Positions 7,623 to 16,698 are shown, counted from the first letter of the stretch. The stretch is DNA of 64,000 nt from Bacteroidales bacterium (GCA_020052415.1 JAGVPB010000042.1:1-64000), one strand, 5' to 3'. Numbers and translations are program-made. The notes: generated from the letters alone by a model not told the origin.

Positions 7623-10559
7623 TCACTCCCTCGGATTTGGCTTCAGCGGCAGCTTAGCCAGCTTCTCCACTGTCATGCTGGGAAAATCGAACTCCTGTGT
7701 GATTTCGCCAAGGATAAGATAAACACCCTGGCCTTTGAAAGGGTAGTTCTTTAAAGAGTTCGGGAAATGAACCGTATCGAAAAATTCTCCAGTGGAATCG
7801 AGAAAAGTCCCGAAGTGCATCCAGTCCTTTTTTACTGTTCGTACATATTTAATAGTAACCAGGTGCCCCAGCATTCTCACCTTCTTCCCAACGTGAGCGA
7901 TCATATCCTTTGCTAAAATTTCACTTCTAAAACTGGTTTGAAGCATATCGAAATAAGTCATTGTCACCGGGAAGCCCACCAGTTCGATCTCGTCGTAAGC
8001 GCTTTCGAGAGCACAATGTTCAAGTTGAGGCAGAGTGTAGGTTTTGGGAGGATTATAAAACAATGCTTCATTGGTCTGTGGCTTGCCCTTGTTCATCATC
8101 ATGTGAACCTCCCACAGCAAAACAGATTTCGGTTTGCCGGTAAAACTGAATGCATCAATACGAATCAGCAAAATCATTTGCTCCAAACCTACCTTAACCC
8201 GCCGGGTAAAATCTTCCAGTCCGGAGAAATCGCCGTTTCTTTTTCGCTCAGATTCAATCTCCTGCCCGACGATATATTCAAGGTTGGCAATGTGGATGAA
8301 TCCGATATAAATGTCTTTCCCAATGATCCTTGTGAGGTAATGGCTATGGTTCACACATGGAAGTTTGATATTTGCGCCCTGTCGGCGGGCTTCATTGAAA
8401 TAAACCCATGTATGATAGAATCCGCCGAAGTTATTGATCACGGCCGTCATAAACTCCAGCGGGAAATAGGCTTTCAGGAACAGGCTCTGGAAGCTTTCAA
8501 CCGCATACGATGCCGAATGGGCTTTTGAAAATGAATAACCCGCAAAAGAATCAATTTGCCGCCAGACTTCCTGCGTCAGTTCATCAGGATAACCTCGTTC
8601 CTTACAATTGGAGAAAAATTTATCTATGATCCGCTGCATTTCTTTATGACCGCGAAATTTTCCGCTCATAGCTCTCCTCAGAACATCTGCATCTGCAAGA
8701 TCGAGACCCGCAAAGTGGTGACAAACCTTCAGAACGTCCTCCTGGTAAACCATTACCCCAAAGGTTTCCTCAAGTTGTTCCTTCATGATGGGATGAAGGT
8801 ATTCGAACTGACCGGGATGATGAAACCTATGGATGTACTGCCGCATCATCCCAGACTTGGCTACTCCGGGACGAATGATAGAACTTGCAGCTACAAGACT
8901 GATGTAGTTGTCGCATTTGAGTTTCTTCAGCAGTCCGCGCATGGCGGGGCTTTCGATATAAAAACAACCAATGGTTTCACCTCTTTTCAACTGCGCTTTT
9001 ACACGCTGATCTTTTTTGAATCTTTCCACATCGTGCACATCCACATTAATGCTCCTGTTTTCGCGTACAATTTCAGCGGCATCACGGATATGCCCGATAC
9101 CCCGTTGACTGAGAATATCCAGCTTTTCAAACCCGATTTCCTCAGCCACATACATATCCCATTGAGTGGTCGGGAAACCTTTGGGAGGGAGGTCTAATGC
9201 CGTAAAATAAGTCAGTGGTTGTTCCGAGATAAGAATACCGCCGGCATGGATGCTGCGGATGTTGGGAAAGTCCATCATCTCCTGTGAGATTTCATATATC
9301 CTTTTGGTGATGGAATTTTTATGGATACCGGTTTCAGGATTATCCACAAGTTCATCAATTTCCTGTTTTGGCAGTCCGTAAACCTTGCCCAATTCCCTGA
9401 AAATGGATTTTCCTTTGAAGGTAGAAGTAGCTCCGAGCAGAGCAGTATGCTGATGTCCGTATCGCTTAAAAATATAATCCTGTACTTCCTCACGTTCCCT
9501 CCATGAATAGTCAATATCAAAGTCCGGCGGACTGGTTCGTCGTGGGTTGAGAAATCGTTCAAAGTAAAGGTCAAGATCAATGGGATCTACATCGGTGATC
9601 TTTAAACAATAAGCTACAACACTGTTGGCGCCGCTCCCGCGGCCTACGTGATAAAAGCCACGCGACATAGAATAGCGGATGATGTCCCAGGTGATCAGAA
9701 AATAAGCGGCAAAGCCAAGCTTGAAAATGATTCCGAGTTCTTTTTCCACCCTCTCATGAGCAATTTTATTTTTCTTTCCATACCGGTATATGAGTCCATC
9801 ATGTGCAAGTTTGGTAAGTAAATCCTTGTCATCTGCAGCATTACCGGTAAAAGTCTTACGGTTCTTAAAGGATTTAAAATCAAAATCTATTTCGCAATCA
9901 TTCAGAATCCTTTCGCTATTGCTGATGATTTTCGGGTAATCACGATAAAAATCAAGCAGGTGTTCGGCCGGCATCATCACTTCCGATTCATCGGCCAGCA
10001 TCTTACCATTTAGCTGGCTCAATAAAATATTATTGTCAATTGCCCTCAGGTTTCTGTGAAGATGAAATCCTTTCTGGTCTGCAAAAGTAACGGGCTGGTT
10101 AATAACAAGTTTTGACTGGTCATCAGGATAATCGGTTGAAAAAAGCTTAAGTACTTCTCCGGGCTTTATTCCTACAAGCTCATTAACTTTCAGGTCCTTC
10201 AATCTCTTTCTGCCAAAAGGATAGATCACATAGGCATTTTCGAAGCCATTGGTATGGTAAGGAATGGTTTTATTGTTGAGGTTATGGTATGTAAGGAACT
10301 CGTTAAGCTCATGAAAACCTTCATTGTTCCTTGCGATTCCTGTAAAAATAAGTTCATTCCCATTCCTGAATTCGATGCCGGCCACCGGCTCTATGTCGTT
10401 TTCCCGGCATATCTTCACAAAGTCAATCATCCCGGTTGAGTTGTTGATATCCGTCAGGACAAGTTTCCGGATATTATTCTTCTTAGCCGTTTCCACGACC
10501 TGCTCAATTGAAAGCGTACCGTAACGCAGGCTGTAATATGAATGGATGTTTAAATACAT
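7623..10559 (-). CDS. dnaE: DNA polymerase III alpha-subunit-like polymerase (short DnaE, damage-locus type)
   Basis: 978 residues, shorter than the ~1160 of replicative DnaE. The polymerase core looks intact: PPDFDID gives catalytic Asp348 and Asp350, and the third Asp is D481 in EKLDILSQRG; the GRGSGANS palm motif is at 307-314. The N-terminal PHP domain (about 1-210) is degraded at metal ligands: the usual HxHS reads NIHS at residues 4-7 and the usual TDHGN reads TDINN at 36-40, so proofreading by PHP is unlikely. A C-terminal OB-type segment (about 880-960) is present, but a tau-binding extension is not evident. It starts 2 bases after the dinB stop, so dinB-dnaE form one operon, resembling imuB-dnaE2 mutagenesis cassettes. 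A role in translesion synthesis is inferred. Confidence 0.88.
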   Translation of the reverse strand: MYLNIHSYYSLRYGTLSIEQVVETAKKNNIRKLVLTDINNSTGMIDFVKICRENDIEPVAGIEFRNGNELIFTGIARNNEGFHELNEFLTYHNLNNKTIPYHTNGFENAYVIYPFGRKRLKDLKVNELVGIKPGEVLKLFSTDYPDDQSKLVINQPVTFADQKGFHLHRNLRAIDNNILLSQLNGKMLADESEVMMPAEHLLDFYRDYPKIISNSERILNDCEIDFDFKSFKNRKTFTGNAADDKDLLTKLAHDGLIYRYGKKNKIAHERVEKELGIIFKLGFAAYFLITWDIIRYSMSRGFYHVGRGSGANSVVAYCLKITDVDPIDLDLYFERFLNPRRTSPPDFDIDYSWREREEVQDYIFKRYGHQHTALLGATSTFKGKSIFRELGKVYGLPKQEIDELVDNPETGIHKNSITKRIYEISQEMMDFPNIRSIHAGGILISEQPLTYFTALDLPPKGFPTTQWDMYVAEEIGFEKLDILSQRGIGHIRDAAEIVRENRSINVDVHDVERFKKDQRVKAQLKRGETIGCFYIESPAMRGLLKKLKCDNYISLVAASSIIRPGVAKSGMMRQYIHRFHHPGQFEYLHPIMKEQLEETFGVMVYQEDVLKVCHHFAGLDLADADVLRRAMSGKFRGHKEMQRIIDKFFSNCKERGYPDELTQEVWRQIDSFAGYSFSKAHSASYAVESFQSLFLKAYFPLEFMTAVINNFGGFYHTWVYFNEARRQGANIKLPCVNHSHYLTRIIGKDIYIGFIHIANLEYIVGQEIESERKRNGDFSGLEDFTRRVKVGLEQMILLIRIDAFSFTGKPKSVLLWEVHMMMNKGKPQTNEALFYNPPKTYTLPQLEHCALESAYDEIELVGFPVTMTYFDMLQTSFRSEILAKDMIAHVGKKVRMLGHLVTIKYVRTVKKDWMHFGTFLDSTGEFFDTVHFPNSLKNYPFKGQGVYLILGEITQEFDFPSMTVEKLAKLPLKPNPRE

Positions 10560-10561
10560 GC

Positions 10562-11764
10562 TTATTTAAGATTAAATGCTGTTCCAGGTTCACCTACAAG
10601 GATTTTACGGGTATCCTTCATTCCGGCAGCCCTCCTGATCGCTTTTGTCCCAAACCTCAGCCTGATCCTGTCCATTGCCTGGTAAAGGCTGGTCATTTCG
10701 GGTGTATCCTCAAACATATTTAATTGCTGAGAACCCTGTACCAATGAGCTGAACTTAACTCCTATCAGCCTGATGAGCATCCTGCGGGTATAAAGTCTTT
10801 CAAATAATTCAAGTGTAGTTTTAAATAAAACATGATCAAAGGCTGTGTAAGGTATATGCTTCTGTAAAGTATAAGTATCGAAATTCGAGTAACGTATCTT
10901 TACTGTTATACATGAAGTCAGTCTTTGTTCTTTACGAAGTTGAAAAGCAATTTTCTCTACCATACCTATAAGCATGTTTTTTAGCATAACGACATCTATT
11001 GTGTCGGTTTCAAAGGTAGTCTCAGTTCCTATGGATTTTCGATCAGAATATTGCTGAACCGGTGCAGGATCAATACCATTGGCTTTTTTCCAGATCACAA
11101 TACCGTTTTTACCCATCACCCGTTCCATCATATCTACCGGTATAAATCTCAGGGTATTAATGGTTGAAATCCCCATTGAACGTAAGAGCATATAGGTTCT
11201 GTCGCCGATCATCGGTATCTTTTTAATGGAAAGCGGATCCATGAACGGATGTATCTTTTGATAAGGAACCTGCAACAAGCCGTTGGGTTTGGCTTCGTTG
11301 GTGGCAATTTTTGATACTGTTTTGTTTATGGAAATTCCGAACGAAACCGGTAAACCTGTTTCATGAGTGATCTTCTGCCTGAGTTCCTGCGACCATTTCA
11401 GGTTGCCAAAAAATTTATCCATCCCGGTAATATCGAGATAATGCTCATCAATGGATGCTTTTTCATACACCGGTGCCTGCCCAGCAATAATCTCAGTGAC
11501 CATTTTCGAATACCTGCTATATTGATCCATATCTCCCCTGACAACAATTGCATGGTCGCAAAGTATTCTTGCCATTTTCATAGGCATTGCTGAATGCACT
11601 CCGAATTGCCTTGCTTCATAGCTGCACGATGCTACCACACCCCTGTCGGATGTACCGCCAATGATCACGGGTTTGCCAATTAAACTGCTGTTTAAAAGGC
11701 GCTCGACCGATACGAAAAATGTATCGAGATCGAGATGAACGATGCAGCGATTTGAAGTTTGCAT
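10562..11764 (-). CDS. dinB: Y-family DNA polymerase IV (DinB)
   Basis: 400 residues. The catalytic acidic residues of Y-family polymerases are present: Asp12 in HLDLDTFF and Asp106-Glu107 in ASIDEHYLD, so unlike ImuB this should be an active polymerase. The little-finger domain follows at about 245-350, and QLNMF at 347-351 fits a beta-clamp-binding motif. It is the first gene of the dinB-dnaE operon and is divergent from the S23/LexA-like pair, with a 222-bp shared control region. It would copy past damaged bases, with the downstream DnaE extending. Regulation by the LexA-like protein is likely from the layout but not proven. Confidence 0.9.
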   Translation of the reverse strand: MQTSNRCIVHLDLDTFFVSVERLLNSSLIGKPVIIGGTSDRGVVASCSYEARQFGVHSAMPMKMARILCDHAIVVRGDMDQYSRYSKMVTEIIAGQAPVYEKASIDEHYLDITGMDKFFGNLKWSQELRQKITHETGLPVSFGISINKTVSKIATNEAKPNGLLQVPYQKIHPFMDPLSIKKIPMIGDRTYMLLRSMGISTINTLRFIPVDMMERVMGKNGIVIWKKANGIDPAPVQQYSDRKSIGTETTFETDTIDVVMLKNMLIGMVEKIAFQLRKEQRLTSCITVKIRYSNFDTYTLQKHIPYTAFDHVLFKTTLELFERLYTRRMLIRLIGVKFSSLVQGSQQLNMFEDTPEMTSLYQAMDRIRLRFGTKAIRRAAGMKDTRKILVGEPGTAFNLK

Positions 11765-11877
11765 AGATTAGTGATTAAAGTGCCTTGAGTGCTTAGAGTG
11801 GCTGATGTTATAAGGGGATGAATTGTATTAATTTTAATCCCTGCCCAAATAAATTTTTAAAATTTTTCATTTTTTTC

Positions 11878-11907
11878 TTGACATTTAAAAAAATTGTTTT
11901 ACTTTTG
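11878..11907 (+). promoter_or_regulatory. Promoter: TTGACA (11878-11883) and TACTTTTG (11900-11907)
   Basis: TACTTTTG is an exact match to the Bacteroidetes TAnnTTTG -7 box, and TTGACA lies 16 bases upstream. It points toward the S23-LexA-like operon that starts at 11987, giving a leader of about 70 bases that contains the direct repeat at 11931-11971. Confidence 0.55.
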
Positions 11908-11930
11908 ATCATATTTTAATCATAAAAACG

Positions 11931-11971
11931 GTTACAATATAATCATTATTTTAAAGTTATAACAATATAAT
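11931..11971. promoter_or_regulatory. Direct repeat of ACAATATAAT, candidate operator
   Basis: The 10-mer ACAATATAAT occurs at 11934-11943 and again at 11962-11971, 28 bp apart, each preceded by a GTTA word. It lies in the leader of the S23-LexA-like operon and upstream of dinB. Repeats in this place could bind the HTH-S24 regulator encoded next door; that is inference, and AT-rich DNA makes chance repeats possible. Confidence 0.35.
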
Positions 11972-11986
11972 AAAAATATTCCGGTT

Positions 11987-12397
11987 ATGAACAGCTATAA
12001 AGAAATGGAAATATATAAGCTTGCTTTCGATCTGGCCATCAAGGTTTACATAATTAATATGGCTCTTCCCAGGCATGAACTTATAAAAGAGGGTAATGTA
12101 TTAAGGCGTTGTTCCGTCGGCATTAAAGATACTATCGCTGAAGGATTTGCCGAAGGAAAAAATTCCATGGGATTTGTCCGCTCGCTTTATCGGGCAAGTT
12201 TATCATGTGATGAAACCATCGCTTTACTAAAGAAAATTAAAAAGATTCATTTCAGGGAAAATACGATCAATGAAATCATCAGAAACTATATTATTTTGAA
12301 AAATAAAATTTACAAGGAGATAGAATCCATTGAAAAGAGCTCTAATATTATTGGAATACCCAATCCTGAAAATCAACTTCTTGAACAGGAAATTTAA
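11987..12397 (+). CDS. Four-helix-bundle protein (S23/23S rRNA intervening-sequence family)
   Basis: 136 residues, predicted all-helical. The order YKLAFDLAIKVY, LRRCSVGIKDTIAEGFAEG, FVRSLYRASLSCDETIALL and INEIIRNYIILKNKI matches the S23 family, whose members are often encoded inside 23S rRNA intervening sequences, and which includes the Avd accessory protein of diversity-generating retroelements. Here it is free-standing, with no rRNA or reverse transcriptase nearby. It is followed after 11 bases by the LexA-like gene, so the two are co-transcribed. Its role is unknown; nucleic-acid binding is known for some members. Placement in a damage-response locus is the main clue. Confidence 0.8.
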   Translation: MNSYKEMEIYKLAFDLAIKVYIINMALPRHELIKEGNVLRRCSVGIKDTIAEGFAEGKNSMGFVRSLYRASLSCDETIALLKKIKKIHFRENTINEIIRNYIILKNKIYKEIESIEKSSNIIGIPNPENQLLEQEI

Positions 12398-12408
12398 TAA
12401 TTAAAAAT

Positions 12409-13209
12409 ATGTATTTCAGCAGCAATATCAAATTTCTCAGAAAAAGAAGAGGCCGCACGCAGGATGATGTGGCTTTTTCACTTAAGATGTTCCGGTCAAC
12501 ATTAAGCGGATATGAAAACAATGTAGCCAAGCCCAGTGTGGAAGTTCTGCTTGCCTTCTCCGAATATTTCAGGATCGCAGTAGATACGCTGATAAAAATT
12601 GATTTGGCCGGTTTACCGGAAAGTCAGGTAATCCAATTGGAACGGGGTTATGATGTATATATAAAAGGAAGTTCGATGCGTATCCTGGCAACTACTGTTG
12701 ACACAAAAAATGAAGAAAACATCGAACTGGTTTCGGAAAAAGCCAAGGCAGGCTACACGAGCGGTTTTGCCGATCCTGAATACATTAAGATTCTTCCGGC
12801 CTTCAAACTGCCATTTCTGTCAAAAGAACGGAAATACAGGACTTTTCAGATCAGCGGGGATTCGATGTTACCGATTCCGGATAAATCGTGGGTTACCGGA
12901 GAGTATGTCGAAAACTGGCAGTATATCAAGGATGGACAGCCATACATCGTTCTTACACTGGATGAAGGTATTGTTTTTAAAGTTGTTGAAAATAAAATTG
13001 AGAAGGATGGAAAACTTGGATTACATTCGCTGAACACGATTTACGATCCCTATGAAATTGCAATCAAAGATGTAAAAGAAGTCTGGAAATTTGTCAATTA
13101 TATCAGCTCTGAAATACCGGAAGCCAATATGGAAAAAGATGAACTGGTTACAGAAATTAAAGCATTGCGGAAAGAAGTAAAGGCGATACAGATGAAGTTG
13201 GAAATATGA
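12409..13209 (+). CDS. LexA-like transcription regulator: XRE HTH plus S24 peptidase
   Basis: 266 residues. Residues 1-62 form an XRE/Cro helix-turn-helix (IKFLRKRRGRTQDDVAFSL ... STLSGYENN). Residues about 110-235 are an S24 peptidase domain: the nucleophile is Ser152 in ISGDSMLP and the general base is Lys191 in EGIVFKVV. An Ala-Gly pair at 114-115 (KAKAGY) is where LexA-type self-cleavage could occur. The end (about 245-266) is a charged coiled coil. Unlike classical LexA it uses an XRE rather than a winged HTH, as in phage CI repressors. It probably represses the divergent dinB-dnaE operon and its own operon. Confidence 0.85.
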   Translation: MYFSSNIKFLRKRRGRTQDDVAFSLKMFRSTLSGYENNVAKPSVEVLLAFSEYFRIAVDTLIKIDLAGLPESQVIQLERGYDVYIKGSSMRILATTVDTKNEENIELVSEKAKAGYTSGFADPEYIKILPAFKLPFLSKERKYRTFQISGDSMLPIPDKSWVTGEYVENWQYIKDGQPYIVLTLDEGIVFKVVENKIEKDGKLGLHSLNTIYDPYEIAIKDVKEVWKFVNYISSEIPEANMEKDELVTEIKALRKEVKAIQMKLEI

Positions 13210-13212
13210 GGT

Positions 13213-13262
13213 GGTTCAAGGTTCAAGGTTCAAGATTCAAGGTTCAAGGTTTCAGGGTTCTT
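13213..13262. repeat. GGTTCAA heptamer array
   Basis: Five to six tandem 7-mers (GGTTCAA, with GATTCAA and GGTTTCA variants) start three bases after the stop codon of the LexA-like gene. The tract has the same words and the same position after a TGA as the one following dnaE. Confidence 0.8.
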
Positions 13263-13320
13263 GATCAGGATTATTGGTTTGTAAAAATGATTTCGTTATA
13301 GAATCATTAAGAACTAACGG

Positions 13321-14562
13321 TTATACCTCCTCCCCGGTACGGTTTTGAAAAATCCTCAAATCAAACTCCGGGATAATTGCTAAAATATGATCAAAGATAT
13401 CCGACTGAAGATTTTCAAATTGTGTCCAGTCCATCAGTTTACTGAAACAAACGATTTCAATCGGAATTCCCTTTTCCGATGGCTGCAATTGTCGAACAAG
13501 GAACGGCATTTCATCATGGACGTCCGAAAGCTGTCGTAAATAGCCCATCAGGTATGCCCTGAAAACGCCGATGTTGGTTTGTCTGCGACCGTTTACAAGA
13601 ACCGAATCATCAATATTTCTATCAAGGTTATATTGTTCAAGTTCCTTTTGCCTGTTTTCGACATATTCACCCACATGTTCAATTTTACTGAATTTTTCCA
13701 GCATCGAAGGAGTACAGAACTTAATGCTCTTCATGTCGAGGTTTATTGACCTTTTGATTCTCCTTCCACCCGATTCTTCCATTCCTTTCCAGTTTTTGAA
13801 TGATTCAGTGATCAACGAATAGGTTGGAATTGTGGAGATAGTTTTATCGAAATTCTGAACTTTAACTGTTGTAAGAGCTATATCAATAACAGTACCGTCA
13901 ATGTCATGTTTTGGCAAAGAAATCCAGTCACCGGGCACAAGCATTTTATTTACTGAAAGCTGGATACCGCCTGCAAAACCTAATATCGGATCCTTAAAAA
14001 CCAACATCAATACCGCGCTGAAGGCACCAAGCCCACCGATCAGTCCAAGCGGATTTTTTCCAAAAAGGTTGGCAAGGATTATTATTGATCCGATAAAAAC
14101 TACGAGTATCTTCACAATCTGCACATATCCTTTGATGGGCTTTGATTTAGCAACCGAAAAATCCTGGTAAATTACCGCTATGGAATTTAAAAAAGCATTG
14201 ATTGCCAGAATGACAAATACAACCATTGAAATCGAAAGAATAATATGCAGGGAACTTATTGTTTTCGGATAATTTTCAAAAACGAGTGGAGTTATAATAT
14301 AGATAAAATAGGCCGGGATAAGATTGGCAAGATATCCGAAAAATTTCTTTTCCAAAAGCACATCGTCCCATTGGGTCTCCGATTTTCTGGTAGCCCTTAT
14401 AATTATTGAGAGAAGTATTTTCCGTGCTATAAAATATGTAAGACCACTAAGGATAATAAAAATAGCAAATAATAAAATTGATGCAATGGTATCAGTCAGC
14501 TGTTCGGCAATTCCTTGTTGCCTCAGCCACAATGCAATTTCATCAACTAAGCTTTTAATCAT
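13321..14562 (-). CDS. MscS-family mechanosensitive channel (YbdG/MscM-like)
   Basis: 413 residues, close to E. coli YbdG (415). Four or five hydrophobic helices fill residues about 20-190, and the pore-lining helix region reads GLIGGLGAFSAVLMLVFKD. The MscS beta domain follows (VPGDWISLPKHDIDGTVIDI, then TVKVQNFDKTISTIPTYSL), with a soluble C-terminal vestibule domain to the end. It acts in the inner membrane as a tension-gated ion channel protecting against hypo-osmotic shock. It is a single gene; a -7 box lies 29 bases upstream of its start. Confidence 0.88.
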   Translation of the reverse strand: MIKSLVDEIALWLRQQGIAEQLTDTIASILLFAIFIILSGLTYFIARKILLSIIIRATRKSETQWDDVLLEKKFFGYLANLIPAYFIYIITPLVFENYPKTISSLHIILSISMVVFVILAINAFLNSIAVIYQDFSVAKSKPIKGYVQIVKILVVFIGSIIILANLFGKNPLGLIGGLGAFSAVLMLVFKDPILGFAGGIQLSVNKMLVPGDWISLPKHDIDGTVIDIALTTVKVQNFDKTISTIPTYSLITESFKNWKGMEESGGRRIKRSINLDMKSIKFCTPSMLEKFSKIEHVGEYVENRQKELEQYNLDRNIDDSVLVNGRRQTNIGVFRAYLMGYLRQLSDVHDEMPFLVRQLQPSEKGIPIEIVCFSKLMDWTQFENLQSDIFDHILAIIPEFDLRIFQNRTGEEV

Positions 14563-14590
14563 TATTGAAAATTTATAAGACCGGAGGAGG

Positions 14591-14598
14591 CAAAATTA
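14591..14598 (-). promoter_or_regulatory. -7 box TAATTTTG for the MscS gene
   Basis: An exact TAnnTTTG on the minus strand, 29 bases upstream of the ATG at 14562. No clear -33 element is seen. Confidence 0.45.
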
Positions 14599-14672
14599 AA
14601 TAATATCAAAACTCAGCAATAGCATTTTATTGCAACTGCAGTTGAATTTCGATTTAATTTTTATCTAAAAGG

Positions 14673-15398
14673 CTATATAAGTTCAAGTTTCATAAGGGCG
14701 TCGAAATATTTCGCTTTAATATTGTTCAATTTTTCTAATGTTACCTTTTGGTCGTATATCCTGACAATATCGAGGATGCTGTTTTTCCTTACAATTGTAC
14801 CAATTGCTGCATCAAACTTATTGTCTTCCATGTTTCTTTTTATTTCAAGAGTTATTTTTTCAAAGGCGTCCCATTCGAGTTTCACAGGAATCCCGATATA
14901 GTTTATTTCAGGTTCCTCAATGTTTTTATAAATACCCGGACTTACATCTTCAATAATAAAATATCTGTTTATTTTTATTAATCCCTGATATGGTTTGATA
15001 GAGTGATATTTGAGAAACCGGATACCGGCTTGTTGAAACATTTTAACCAGTCCCGGTATATCATGATAATTATCAAGAAATTTCACCCTGATGCAAGACC
15101 TCCGCTCGTTAAAGACAGTAATATATCCAGATGCAGCATCAAATCTTTTATGGAATACTTTTTTTACCTCATGACTGGTTCTCATTAATTTTTCTTCATT
15201 TAACCTGCTGGCTGCAACAATAAATATTGAAATGGGTTTAAGCTCCTCCTTTTCAGGAATTACTGTATGATAATAGCCCGGAAAAGGAAATTTGCTCTCA
15301 ATTACAAGGGCATTGCCACACAAAGGCTCTTCAATAGTAGCAAAAAGTTCCTTTTTGGAAATTGTGCCGTAGGTTTCTATTTTATTCAGTTCTTTCAT
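14673..15398 (-). CDS. Uncharacterised protein
   Basis: 241 residues, no signal peptide or membrane helix. I do not recognise the family. The sequence has a mixed alpha/beta character with an N-terminal half containing FPFPGYYHTVIP and SIFIVAASRLNEEK and a C-terminal helical tail (IRIYDQKVTLEKLNNIKAK). No nucleotide-binding or metal-binding motif is apparent. Coding character is convincing: long open frame, conventional start, and typical amino-acid composition. It is a single gene between the MscS gene and DUF2027-Smr. Confidence 0.6.
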   Translation of the reverse strand: MKELNKIETYGTISKKELFATIEEPLCGNALVIESKFPFPGYYHTVIPEKEELKPISIFIVAASRLNEEKLMRTSHEVKKVFHKRFDAASGYITVFNERRSCIRVKFLDNYHDIPGLVKMFQQAGIRFLKYHSIKPYQGLIKINRYFIIEDVSPGIYKNIEEPEINYIGIPVKLEWDAFEKITLEIKRNMEDNKFDAAIGTIVRKNSILDIVRIYDQKVTLEKLNNIKAKYFDALMKLELI

Positions 15399-15538
15399 TT
15401 TTTGAAATGGATTTATATTCCAGGATAAATATTTAATAGGAGTGCAAGTATATGTAAAAAAAACAATATATTGTTTCTTTTGGTCATCATCATAAACAGC
15501 ATAATTGAAATAAGAACATAGTCGGGTTGAGGAATGTT

Positions 15539-15546
15539 TAACTTTG
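15539..15546 (+). promoter_or_regulatory. -7 box TAACTTTG for the DUF2027-Smr gene
   Basis: An exact TAnnTTTG match ending 13 bases before the ATG at 15560, giving a very short leader. Confidence 0.45.
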
Positions 15547-15559
15547 CCAAAAATTAATT

Positions 15560-16645
15560 ATGAAATTCAAGGTAGGTGACAAGGTTAAATTTTTGAACGA
15601 AAGCGGCGGTGGAGTCATAAGTAAAATAGTAAGTCCGGGAATGGTAAATGTTGCAATTGAAGATGGATTTGAAATACCGGTTATGATTAGTGAACTCATC
15701 AAAATCGAACTTGAAGCGCCTGTAGATTCTCCAAAGCACATGTTCAGGGAGGATTTTGATATTCATGTTGGAGCAGGCGAACAGAACACTGCGGAGAATG
15801 ACGGAGGAGAGAGTCTGCCTTTATTAAAAAATTCTTCAAGAGGTGATGTTGCAGAAGGTGTCTATTTTGCCTTTATACCACACGACCAAAAATGGCTGAT
15901 CACCGGCCTGATGGATATTTATCTCGTCAATCACACCCGTTATGATGTGCTTTACAGTATTTACCTTGAACCCGAAAAGGGAGGATATTCCGGATTGGAT
16001 TATGGTTCGGCCAATCCTGAAAGCATGCATTTGATTGAAACAGCTGAAAGGGAACATTTGGGAATTTGGGAACGCGGAGTTGTCCAGGTTTTATTTCACC
16101 GCGACAGGGATCAAAAGATTCTTTCTCCAGGAAATTCAAGATTCCGGATAAAGTCGTCAAAATTTTATATGGAAGGGAATTACAGAGATTCCGGAATTCT
16201 TAATGGAAAGGCAATACTCATCTCGCTTTTGCCATTATCAGCGCAGGTTTCAATTTTTCAAAGTGAGATTTCAGAAAAGGATACAGAAAGCGTTCCCAAC
16301 ATTGTTGAATCCACTGAAACCGTACCGGAGCAATTCATTGACAGGCACAGAACGAGTCCTCACGAGGCTGTGGTTGATCTGCATATCGGTGAACTTGTGG
16401 AAAATTCTCAAAACCTTGACAGTTCGGAAATCTTACGGATCCAGGTAAATTATTTTACAAGGTGCCTTGAAAATGCGATATTTAATGAATTTACCAAAGT
16501 CACCTTCATACATGGAGTTGGAACCGGCGTATTGAAAACTGCCATCAAACAAATTATTAAAGATTATCCGAATGTTGAATATCGCGACGCATCTTTGCAG
16601 CAATTCGGGTATGGGGCGATGGATGTGATCATAAGGAAAATCTAA
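15560..16645 (+). CDS. DUF2027 protein with C-terminal Smr domain
   Basis: 361 residues. The N-terminal ~50 residues (FKVGDKVKFLNESGGGVIS) form a Tudor/SH3-like barrel as found in MutS2-associated proteins. A central DUF2027 domain (about 95-250) follows. The last ~85 residues are an Smr domain, with VVDLHIGELVEN and the FIHGVGTGVLKTAI loop carrying the HGxGxG motif linked to nicking endonuclease activity in MutS2-type proteins. The combination is Bacteroidetes-specific; the true substrate is unknown. A role in DNA or ribosome quality control is only suggested by the Smr family. It is cytoplasmic and not in an operon. Confidence 0.85.
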   Translation: MKFKVGDKVKFLNESGGGVISKIVSPGMVNVAIEDGFEIPVMISELIKIELEAPVDSPKHMFREDFDIHVGAGEQNTAENDGGESLPLLKNSSRGDVAEGVYFAFIPHDQKWLITGLMDIYLVNHTRYDVLYSIYLEPEKGGYSGLDYGSANPESMHLIETAEREHLGIWERGVVQVLFHRDRDQKILSPGNSRFRIKSSKFYMEGNYRDSGILNGKAILISLLPLSAQVSIFQSEISEKDTESVPNIVESTETVPEQFIDRHRTSPHEAVVDLHIGELVENSQNLDSSEILRIQVNYFTRCLENAIFNEFTKVTFIHGVGTGVLKTAIKQIIKDYPNVEYRDASLQQFGYGAMDVIIRKI

Positions 16646-16698
16646 TTTGGAAATCAGTTGAAGACAAAACTCGTATTTGAGAAAAGGATAAGTGCCAA

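Noticed and set aside
7938-9197. Long plus-strand frames of 196 and 213 residues
   Set aside because: They lie opposite the dnaE coding sequence, lack any recognisable domain, and have the composition of an antisense shadow.
11987-12397. S23 protein as the Avd of a diversity-generating retroelement
   Set aside because: No reverse transcriptase, template repeat or variable repeat is found nearby; the neighbour is a LexA-like regulator.
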